Under the pieces are notes generated by a model that ran no database searches, was not told the DNA's origin, and saw nothing but the letters and a program-made list of their open reading frames with translations. A DNA stretch of 56,001 nt from Butyriboletus loyo (lineage: Eukaryota; Basidiomycota; Agaricomycetes; Boletales; Boletaceae), in NCBI GenBank assembly GCA_038093515.1, contig JBBPSI010000163.1, positions 1-56,001 of the forward strand, read 5' to 3'. Position numbers and translations under genes: made by a program. Positions 45,626 to 54,495 of the stretch are shown here, in pieces. Every line of letters begins with the position of its first letter. Positions within the stretch are counted from its first letter, which is position 1.

Positions 45626-47515
45626 ATGATTGTACTCGACACCGGTCGCCCTGGATGGGTATACACAATCACTTTCCACCCTGATGGAAAGCATCTTTTG
45701 GGCGGGAGTAGCGATGGGATCCGACGATGGCGACTCGAAGATGGTCAAGAGGTTGGCAAACAAACAGGAATGAGATTAAACGTCATTTCTGTGTCGAGAG
45801 ATCAAAAATGGATAGCCTTTGGGACTTTGGAGAACGGGGCAAGCGTGTGGGATGAAGAGATGCATGAAAAGGTCATCGACGTGGAGGGCACAAATTGCGT
45901 GGGTACAGTCGACATCTCACCTGATTCGACTAGATTTGCCACCGGGACTGGAAAGGGCGGAAGCAGTTACCATGCAGCAAGCATTTGGAGCATCACAAGC
46001 GGGCAGAGACTCGTTGGCCCACTTGAACATGACAATTCTGTCCATGGAATCAAGTTCTCCCCGAGTGGCAACCACATCGCTACTGCGTGCAATGGAAGTA
46101 CAATTCGTGTATTTGACAGTCTTAATGGTGACGAACTCATCAATATCAAGACTACCATACGCAAATTTGGTCCAGCCACTCCACTTGCATGGTCAGGCGA
46201 CAATCAGCGAATTTTTGCCGCATCCCATGACAAGAAAATCAGGTCATTTGACGTCTCTACTGGATCTCAGCTGGCCGAATCACCAATTCTCGATGGCGAC
46301 GTCGTCTTCTCTATAGCTCTAGCTGCCAACAGGAAATTCATTGCGACCTTCGCACGACCACATTCCATTTCGTTTCTGGATGCATTGACACTGACTCAGA
46401 TTAATCCTACCATCGAGGACAGCAGACTCTTACGGTCGATTGCGATCTCGCCGTCCAGTCGCTATCTTGGGACTGGGCAGGATGACGGGAAAATCATCAT
46501 CCGTGATCTCAGCAAGATTCTGCCAGACTTTTATGGTCCATTTGATGTAAGTATTTGCACCTTCATAGTTACAGCATGTTGCAAAATCTCATTTTGTTTC
46601 ACACATTGATCAACTATGTTAGGCATCTACTCGCAACGAAGGACAACAAGACAAGCAGCATTTAACCTCGGATAGTCACGACAATGAACGACTTGACTGT
46701 ATACTGGTAGGCGCTAATCATTCTGTCACCGAACGAGTCGGGCTGACTTCATCGTGCACATACGCAAACCAGGAAGAACCTGGGAAATCCAACCTACTGG
46801 AGTCCGAAAGCCACAGCGAAGATAATCTCCTCGACGTATGAGTTTGGTCACCCCCCCTTGAAGCAGGTTCTGATAATACCATAGGCCGAGGTGCCGTCGC
46901 ACGCGCCTGCCCCGGAATTCGACTTTGACGAGGTCGGTAATCACTCCATTTTTTTCTTGCTTCCGTGTTGACGCCGCTGGAGCCACCGTCCCCAGCCTCC
47001 TCTGCCGATCCCCAGGAGGACAAAGCACCCCCTCCAGATGCACGTTCGGCGGAAGATTTTGATACTGCCGAGTCATCCCAGGGCCATTCAATATTTAGAA
47101 AGTTGCTACAACGACAGAATAAGAAGAAGCCCACCCCACTTAGGCCTGGTCGACGTTCAGAAAAATCGCGCCAGCCCGCGGATCATCGGTCTCCTTCCCA
47201 CTCCCCAGCGAGAGTGGATACCATAGATGAGGGACCTTCGTGGATGGCTGCAGGTAAACGTAAGCGGGTGAGTGTCCTTCCATTGTTAGACGATCAGATG
47301 TGATATATCCAACGTATCATCTTAGCGAACGACCACAGGAATCACCAGAAAGGTTTGTTATTCCATTGATTTATATGCAGGGAATCATTACACATTACAG
47401 CATAAATCTGCTGCCAAGACTGCTGTTCCCAAGCATCCGAACGAAGGCGCTTCCAGTAGCGGACAAGGCGCTGCGGATCCAAGAGCAGCGGAGCCGGTAT
47501 GACTTTTTCTGGTGA
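45626..47515 (+). CDS. WD40-repeat protein with a long disordered tail (3' end uncertain)
   Basis: Confident exons are 45626-46546, 46623-46835, 46885-46932 and 46983-47267. The first encodes about 307 residues of WD40 blades, for example TITFHPDGKHLLGGSSDG, GTVDISPDSTRFATGTG, GIKFSPSGNHIATACNGSTIRVFD and SIAISPSSRYLGTGQDDGKIIIRD. The remaining exons encode an acidic then Pro/Ser/Lys-rich tail (FRKLLQRQNKKKP). Blade proteins of this sort serve as scaffolds; partners cannot be named. Beyond 47267 two joins are possible, one ending at 47515, another giving a Lys/Ala-rich extension, so the C-terminus is open. An upstream ATG at 45551 did not join in frame, so I used 45626. Confidence 0.75.
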
Positions 47516-48104
47516 TGTGGACTTAATCACAATCGCTCACGTCCTATTAGGCGCAACAAACGACCAATCCATCTCAACCCTCAGCCGGTCGGATCCATAT
47601 AACGGTGCGCGTTACGTTTGCCTAGCCTATATTGCTGGACTTACAGTCGATCAGCATCAAGAAGAAACAGGCAATGCTACCCTTGCAATCACGTTCCCTG
47701 CGTGGTTGTTGTGTAGTCGCCCAGGTACACATGATGGGACGGATTGATCCAGGTGATTTGATCCAATATATGTAGATACTGCGATGGATCGCAAATATGT
47801 TTACATCGACTATACAGTTGTTTGAGTTTGTCTCCTGAGAAGCCTGACCATGATTAAGCTTGCTAAGCATTCACTCAAGGTCGCCGATGGAGGATAGATG
47901 CACGCAAAGATTTGGAGTTGGAGGTCATTATTTGATTCATTGGAGCTGTTGCGAACTCACTACACTGCGCACACGACGCAGCTATCGAGTCATTCGGCTA
48001 ACTGTTCCCCCTCAAGAACGCATCCAAATAAATATGCTTGTCGACCTCATATTCCTCGTTTGTATAACATTGACAGATGTATAGTTCCAGAAAACAACGA
48101 AATC
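47516..48104. other. Spacer after the WD40 gene
   Basis: About 590 bp, possibly with further 3' exons of the WD40 gene. Nothing clear. Confidence 0.3.
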
Positions 48105-48545
48105 AGACAAAGGCATGTTCCCGGAGTCGACATCCAAAGAGTTGGTCGACCCCCGTCAGTGTCATCTTTTGGTTTTCCCAATGAGTGCTTAGATTGTGCT
48201 AGATTTCTAGAAACGAGACAAAAACCCTGGCTGTAACGCAAGGATATAAACTAGAAGATGAATAGGTTATTGTTGCTCTCCGTCCAACTCCATTGGGAGT
48301 CAGCGCACTTGTTGCGACAAGGGCTCGTGGCCGAGCAAATGGCGACTCTGATCTGACTGCTACGTCAGTGGCGTCCGACTTCAATAGCTTTTTTTGGGGG
48401 GGATCTTGTCCAGTGTGACATTTGAGCAATAGAACATTAATAGGTATGGAACTATGCACGGCATCGGAAAATACGGGAGTCCCATCGACGCTGCGTGCTG
48501 CTGTTCGGTTACGACCAGGTTTCGGGTCGAGGCAACAGGAACAGT
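48105..48545. repeat. Dispersed duplication, copy 1
   Basis: Shares a colinear series of blocks with 50075-50510: TCAGTGTCATCT, the CTCGTGGCCGAG block, GCTACGTCAGTGGCG against GATACGTCAGTGGCG, and a GATCTTGTC stretch. On the minus strand both read fragments of a Ser/Pro/Arg-rich protein (HTGQD-P, FARPRALVATSALTPNGV against FTRPRVSVSTSTLMPGGA). Source gene unknown; both copies are decayed. Confidence 0.6.
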
Positions 48546-49054
48546 CGATGCACGTTTCCTGTCGTTTCTATCTATGTGGAGGATATCCACAGTGAATAGA
48601 GGGGAAAATGGAGAAATTCGCATGTATGCAAACTTGAGTTTCCCTAAATGCTGAAAGAAGTATGGTTTGGCGCTATCGCAGCTTGGTATAGGCGCGACGG
48701 AGAGAGGAGCAAATTTGATAACGGTTGTGGGGACTAATCTAAAGGATAGCAGAAGAATCTACACCAGCATGATGAAAAGGACCTGAGATTGAACAACAAT
48801 GAATCGTCGACGGAAGGACTGGTGAGGGTACGGATGACACGGTCGGGGGGCGTTGACGCGGCTTGAGTCTTGTGTGTTCCATGGCCAAAAAAAGAATTTC
48901 TGTGTGCTTGACGAGCAAAGGGTGAGTTGAATTCGGATGATGAGACTCGTCTATTCAGGATGATTGGAACTTGAACGAGCCGTATCCCGGTCGGATTTCG
49001 GATTCCCGTTCTCATTCGTCCCAGAGTTTCCGGGTTCCGAACGGAAATCTCACC
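48546..49054. other. Unassigned decayed sequence
   Basis: About 500 bp with only short frames. Nothing recognised. Confidence 0.3.
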
Positions 49055-49763
49055 TTCTCTACACGCAAAGCAACATTGCGTTCCGATGATCATTCAAATA
49101 TTCAATTGTCGCTAAAGTCAGTAACCTGCTTGAGGCCAGCGACCCAAAACAAAACCTGGCGATAGACGTGATTATCAAAACGTTCTGATGGTATGGCGAC
49201 TTTCGGGTGGTACATGCAAGCTCTTTGGCGTGATCCCGACGTCGCTTCGGGTCTGTATGATCTGGTGCTCTGGGTGTTCTCCGACTCATTTCAACCCCCT
49301 CGGTGAAGACTGGTACCTTACTATCCTGTTTTTCAAGACCTGAAGAACATTTTTCCGCCCGCAAATGGTCTGAAAGACTTCCGGATCAGATTCTTGTTGC
49401 AGTATGGCCGTTGAATCAACTCGACCGTCTACAACCTGTTCGGGCTTGTCCTTGTCTGTGATTCTCTGCGGTACTTTCTGCTTCTTGATGCGGCTTGTCT
49501 CCGCGGTGGACTCGCCACGACCATCCCATTCATTCCATTGCCATCCGACCTCGGTCTTTCTGGTCTTCTGATCGTTGTCAGGTCACGCAAGATTGCTTAC
49601 CTCGGATGAATGGTTGTTTATAATTATCTCCTCTCTCTTCTGGTTGGAACGGTATCCTCCCTGCCTACTCGTTCTGTCACTTCGACAACTCCTTGTGGGG
49701 TCAAACACATTGGGTTTCTGGCGAAAAGGAGGGTGAACTCGATTCCTCCCATAGATCCCCGTT
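49055..49763 (+). pseudogene. Chitin synthase pseudogene, catalytic part
   Basis: Aligns by eye with 41795-43000 of the intact chitin synthase, for example AAAGCAACA, GTTCCGATGAT, CGTGATTNTCAAANCGTTCTGATGG, GGTACTTTCTGCTTCT, GGTCTTCTNATCGTNGTCA and GATTCCTCCCATA. An internal deletion removes the segment from the DxD region to GEDRYLT, including the GC-AG intron, and many stops and frameshifts interrupt it. It is a dead duplicate. Confidence 0.85.
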
Positions 49764-50074
49764 GTTGTCAGGTCCCTTAGCTGGCACGTCACTGCTAGAT
49801 ATACGATGATGCACTGTAATTTAAATGCGGGCTTGTTGACTGGCGTGAGATTCTGCATACTCGCAGATGGGGGTACGGGGGGAGAAGTCGAAGCGAGCAC
49901 CGCTAGGATAAAAAACGAACGATTTTTTTCCTTGTGCTTCGTATTAAAGTTTTTCACCGAGTTCTCGTGCCGCAAGATAGGCGTCAGCAGTGGTGGCCCA
50001 CCAGCCAGAGATTTCATGTCAATGACAAAGTATGCATCCGAGCTCCCATGACGCCGTGGCGCGACAAAATGAGA
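49764..50074. other. Unassigned sequence between pseudogene pieces
   Basis: About 310 bp, no gene recognised. Confidence 0.3.
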
Positions 50075-50510
50075 CCAAGGCATATTTTCAGAATTGCTAT
50101 CCGAGGAGCCAGTCGACTCGTCAGTGTCATCTGTCGGTTTGCGTGATGAGTATTTGGATCGTGCTAAGTTGATGGAAAAGAGATTAAGTAAAATGGCAGG
50201 ATAAACCTGACTCTATCGTAAGGAGGTGGCGCCTTACCATGTTAAGATGAACCAGTTACTACCGAGACTGATGCCCCACCGGGCATCAACGTACTTGTCG
50301 AAACTGAAACTCGTGGCCGAGTAAATGGAACATGATCTGATCGATACGTCAGTGGCGGCGCTGGCTTGGACAGCTTGGGCAGATCTTGTCGGGTATGTGA
50401 CACTTGATCCGATCGATATGCTAAGCACAGAAGTATGCCTCGCATCGGAACGAGTCCCGTCGTCGTGGCGTGTTGTTGACCAGATTTCGGGACGGCTTCG
50501 CCATCGCTAT
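50075..50510. repeat. Dispersed duplication, copy 2
   Basis: Partner of 48105-48545, described there. It lies immediately beside the inverted C-terminal piece of the chitin synthase pseudogene. Confidence 0.6.
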
Positions 50511-50569
50511 CAACCTCCCCATCTTCTTCGGACTCGGAATCATCAATTCGAGGAACTGTCTAGAGTGGA

Positions 50570-50970
50570 AGACCGGTCTCGTAACTCTTCGCACGCCGTC
50601 CGGTCCAGGTACCTGGCCATTATCCGACAAGCTCACCCCACGCGATCTGTTGAGCTGTTGAGTAGGTATATGCGGTAGTAACTCTTCGGTCTCCGCGGTG
50701 TAGACGTCGCTGTACTGAGTTTGAGGGATGGAAAGCAAGCGCCGGTTCGTCGGAAGCGCACGTGACGACCTCATTCAAATGGGAAATATGGACCGATGAC
50801 ACAGAAGTGGATACCAGTGTCCTGTTGGTAAAAAAACGGAGCATCAATGGGCAATTTCTGTTGTGTTGTTGCCCTATAACACCATAGGGAACTGAAGGTG
50901 AAGACTCTGAAGTAGATGAACCAGTACTGCCATCTGAAGGTGGATTGTTGATGTCAGATGTGGAAACCAT
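50570..50970 (-). pseudogene. Chitin synthase pseudogene, C-terminal tail, inverted
   Basis: On the minus strand this matches exon 6 of the intact gene: [24 protein letters not shown], then QYSDVYTAETEELLPHIPTQQ and [20 protein letters not shown], in order but in broken frames. Its orientation is opposite to the catalytic piece at 49055-49763, so the duplicate has been rearranged. From about 50841 to 51117 there is no CpG. Confidence 0.88.
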
Positions 50971-51117
50971 TGAATATCTGTGAGTATTGGAACAATGATG
51001 AACTGGTTTTGACTGTGCACACCATTGAATTGGACATTCTGGCTAACCAGGAGAATATGTTAGCCACCCTGCATAGTGCAGTACCCTGGCTTGTGCACAG
51101 GATACAGATTGAGAAAT

Positions 51118-51345
51118 TGTTACGGTAGTGGTCTACTTTTTCTCTCCTCTATCTATTGGACTACACTTTTCTCCTAGCCTTTTGCTAGTTCCCTTTGAAT
51201 GGTACAACTGTTCTGATTAGTCATCACTTCCCGCGCCCAGACACTGTTTCCTTCATACTCCAGAATGTTCTTGAGTATTCCTTCCACTTTAGTCTTTATG
51301 ACTCATGTGACCCAATCGGGGTCATGGTCTGTGCGCAGACTCTTG
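51118..51345 (+). repeat. Gypsy family B LTR, 5' fragment
   Basis: Begins TGTTACGGTAGTGG like other family B LTRs and runs through GGTCTGTGCGCAGAC, where it stops just before the expected TATA box, interrupted by copia LTR sequence. It is more diverged than the other copies, so it is the oldest layer. Confidence 0.85.
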
Positions 51346-51492
51346 TGTTGAAACGGTAGTGTTCTATTTCTATATTTCAATTATAGAAACTACGTTTCTA
51401 GACTGGTCTATATGACATCATTGTCTAGACCAAGTCACGCTTATCACATTACAAATAGCTCTTATTATGCTATTGGACAATATGCTTAGTCT
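51346..51492 (+). repeat. Copia LTR, first 147 bp
   Basis: TGTTGAAACGGTAGTGTTC to GCTTAGTCT matches, as reverse complement, the end of the copia LTR at 54330-54477, with few differences. It is cut by the family B LTR starting at 51493. Confidence 0.88.
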
Positions 51493-51919
51493 TGTTACGG
51501 TAGTGGTATACTTTTTCCTTCCACTACCACTTGGACTACTTCATTCGCCTAGCTTGCTGCTAGTTCCCTTTGAACGGTAACAACCGTTCCAGCTTAGTCA
51601 TCATTTCCCGTGCACGGACGCACTTTCTTTCTTACTCCAGAACGTTCTAGAGTATCTCTTCCTCGTTTGTACTTTCTCTCTCGCGACTCGATTGGGAAGC
51701 ATGGTCTGTGCGCAGACCTCAGTAGTATAAAGACCCTGTCTTTACACCATGTACATTATCTAGTTCTACGCAGCAATCTGCTAGCAATTAGTTCGCTTCC
51801 AGACTCTTAGTGTGCGCACTAAGACATAGTCTGAGACTTCTCCCAGAATCGTCTCCCGAGTCCTGCGGCTACTCCAGAGTGCCGCCTAGTCGTTCTAGTT
51901 GTTAGCGCCAAGCGTAACA
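51493..51919 (+). repeat. 5' LTR of a gypsy family B element
   Basis: The 427-bp LTR runs from TGTTACGG to GCGTAACA. Promoter module: GGTCTGTGCGC at 51703-51713, 12 bp, TATAAAG from 51726, predicted start A at 51758. Followed by a primer-binding site and gag, so it is a 5' LTR. Confidence 0.93.
51703..51758 (+). promoter_or_regulatory. Core promoter of family B LTR
   Basis: GGTCTGTGCGC (51703-51713), exactly 12 bp, TATAAAG (51726-51732), and a predicted start 32 nt after the first T, at the first base of ATCTAGTTCT. Preserved in the copies at 5154-5578 and 8938-9356. Confidence 0.65.
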
Positions 51920-51921
51920 AA

Positions 51922-51931
51922 AGAACTAGAT
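51922..51931 (+). other. Primer-binding site of element B, complementary to its own RNA 5' end
   Basis: AGAACTAGAT lies two bases after the LTR and is the exact reverse complement of ATCTAGTTCT at 51758-51767, the predicted RNA 5' end. It has no TGG at its start, so an ordinary tRNA primer ending in CCA does not fit. The layout equals that of Tf1-type self-priming. Confidence 0.7.
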
Positions 51932-52303
51932 CTTCACCTCGCTTCTGCTCTTCAGCAGTAAAGCCGCCCTCCCCTCTCGCCCAACATTTCCATCCCACGA
52001 TCCAGACGCGTCGGTCGTTCCTTCCGCGTTCCCTCTCCCGAACCGGAACCCATCGTCATTGACAACCCATCGCCGCCACACTCTCCCGCCCAGCCAGACC
52101 CTCAACCCCAGTTTGACCCTCCGCCCCAGTCAGACCCCGAACCCTCTTATCAACCCGAGGACCAGGGTCTAGGGCAGGAAGACGAACCAGCACCCGGCGA
52201 CGACGGTTATAACAGCGACTGGCTTGATAGAACCCCCCACGTCTCCCGCTCTCCATCCCCACCGTATTACCCTCCCGCAGCCTTCCCAGACGACGACGAC
52301 GAC
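51932..52303 (+). other. Leader of element B with an open frame lacking ATG
   Basis: The gag frame is open upstream of its first ATG from about 51960, after a TAA, with no ATG in it. It would encode a Pro/Ser/Asp-rich segment of about 110 residues. It may be used by non-AUG initiation or be a remnant. Confidence 0.4.
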
Positions 52304-53055
52304 ATGTCTGACAAAAAGAACATCGTCCCCAAGGACTTCTCTGGCTTGAACGAAGACGCCTCACGATGGCTCCTCGCCATGCGCACGTACTTCAATGCCA
52401 ACCAGGCAGCCTTCCCCGATGATCAGTCAAAGGTCAACGCCCTCCTCATGAAAATGAGTGAAGGAAAAGGAAAGACGTTCTCTGAAGGATGGATGGCTCT
52501 TCTCTTAGACGGACATCCCACCGAGCAGCAAAAAGAGTTCTCCACAGTCTGTGAGGACTTCCACCGAGTTTTCCACCCCTTCAACATAGGGGAGAGTGCC
52601 TGTATTGATCTGGGGAACCTCACCCAGAACAAAGCCAACCGCAAGGACGGCTACGACACCTACGTCACGGAGTTCCAGCTCCTCGCCGCAAAGTCTGGAA
52701 TCATCGATGAGAAGGCGCTCATTGAATGGTTCATTCGTGGTCTCGACCCCCGCCTCGCTGAGTCCGTCCTCTCGTGCGAAAAGCCCCCCACCACTCTCGC
52801 CGGATGGGCCGAAAAGACCTCCGCCTTCCACGCGCAACACAAGCGCATTGACGACCTTCGCGCAGGGAAACGCTACATCCCCACGTTCTCCTCTTCCTCC
52901 AAACCCTCATCCAGCCGAAGGGACCCCAATGCCATGGACGTAGACGCAGTCCGACTTACCCCTGTGCAACGTGCAGAATACATGAAGCAGAACAAGTGCT
53001 TCGTCTGTCACCAGGTTGGCTGCCGCTCAACCAACCATCCTCGTCCCCCATGCAA
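52304..53055 (+). pseudogene. gag of element B, interrupted by copia
   Basis: The ATG opens MSDKKNIVPKDFSGLNEDA and a capsid-like domain with WLLAMRTYF, EGWMALLLDG, YVTEFQLLAAKSG and WFIRGLDPRLAESVL, as in Ty3 Gag retrotransposon_gag folds. A basic linker and a zinc knuckle follow, CFVCHQVGCRSTNH, spaced Cx2Cx4Cx4H. The frame is intact until 53055, where the copia LTR begins, so Gag is truncated just after the knuckle. Pol of this copy would lie beyond the right edge. Confidence 0.88.
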
Positions 53056-54477
53056 TGTTACGCTGGAGTGCGAAACAACTAGCAGCGAGCACTTGAATAG
53101 GGGCTCGAGCCTAATCGGGAAGATGGCCGACTCGCGTAGACGACGCTATCGGGCTTCTGCAGAGCAAGTGTCGGCGAGATGTCGTATGGTGGCGACCAGA
53201 CGAGATCGAGCTGAGGCTTATCGGCTCTATTGGCAGATGGGGTATAAGCTAGATTGCTAGGCACTTGGTAGATGCGTAGAATTAGCTAGAGAAGCCGTAC
53301 TATGCTAAGTACGCTGGTATATATACTAATAGATATGGTGCACAGACCGAGCTGTGCGTGGCAGCGAAGGGCGAAGGGTTATGAGTCTGCCTGAGTCATA
53401 ACGGCGAATGAAGAAGCGGCAAAGTGCCGGTAACGAGGGAGCGAAGCTCCGAGCAAGATGGCGACATCGTCAGCGAATGAGAAGTGCTGAAGGTGAAGTG
53501 ACAATGTCCATGAGGTCGGCCCCACAGGGCAAAGGGGACGCGAACGGCGGAGCCCTTGGATACGGGTCTCGACGCGAAGGTACTGACACGTCGTAATCTA
53601 ATCACGTGCTAGTCACGTGATGTGGCAAATGTCATTGGTCAAAGAAATGAAGGACGCGACAGCTCAACTGAAGGTCCGGCCCGACGGGGCGACAAGACAG
53701 GGGCTATCTCAGTGTAGCGACACTGAGACTTGCAGAACGACCGGGGAAGTGGATAACGTCCACTAGGCGACTAAGGAGCGGGCGATGGGTGGCATCGCAA
53801 GACGGCGGGGGCGGCGGGGACGCGTGAGCGTGGGAAAACGAGTGGCGGGGTACGCTTAGGGGTAAAACTGTAACACGCAATGGGCAGAACTCCCGAGGAC
53901 CACCCCCTCGTCCCCCTCACAACCCTCAGCACACACACACCACCATCATCACACCCCCCAAACCAAAGCCCTCCCCACTCATCAACTACTTGTCTGAGTT
54001 GAAAGGTAGAGGCACGCAACAAGAAGATGTCTTGTTTCGGAATTGGTAAAGTCCGAGCAGGCGCACCGAGGGCAACGAAGGATGCAAGGGTAAACCTATC
54101 AGTGGAAAGACTCACTGATAATACGAGAGTGAGAGTATCGCAAACAGAGTATAAGGGCTCAACTTAGAGATATCGCAGTAGTGATGATAGAACTGAAAGA
54201 TCTAGAGAAAAGCGACAAGCCATAAGGGCTGTCTTATATACAGTACATGAGTGTTTGTACTTATGTTCTGTATAGTACCTTTATAAGGTATAGTATGAAA
54301 TACATGACGATATGATAGAGATAAGAGATAAGACTAAGCATATCGTCCAATAGCATAATAAGAGCTATTTGTAATGTGATAAGCGTGACTAGGTCTAGAC
54401 AATGATGTCATATAGACCAGTCTAGAAACGTAGTGGCTGTAAGTGAAATACAGAAATAGAACACTACCGTTTCAACA
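53056..54477 (-). repeat. Copia 3' LTR, about 1.42 kb
   Basis: In element sense it runs from TGTTGAAACGG (54477) to AGCGTAACA (53056). The 54477 end is confirmed by the partial copy at 51346-51492 and by the adjoining polypurine tract; the 53056 end by the break in gag B and the TG/CA terminus. It contains GGTCTGTGCAC (reverse complement at 53338-53348), 12 bp, TATATATACC. No coding frame of note. The length is large for a fungal copia LTR. Confidence 0.75.
53316..53348 (-). promoter_or_regulatory. Core promoter of the copia LTR
   Basis: In element sense GGTCTGTGCAC (53348-53338), exactly 12 bp, then TATATATACC (53325-53316). Motif and spacing are those of the two gypsy families, and CGCACAGC two bases upstream of the motif is shared with family A. 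Confidence 0.6.
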
Positions 54478-54488
54478 CTCCTCCTCGC
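54478..54488 (-). other. Polypurine tract of the copia element
   Basis: GCGAGGAGGAG in element sense directly abuts the LTR start TGTTGAAACGG, 7 bp after the pol stop codon at 54496. Confidence 0.7.
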
Positions 54489-54495
54489 TTTAGCA

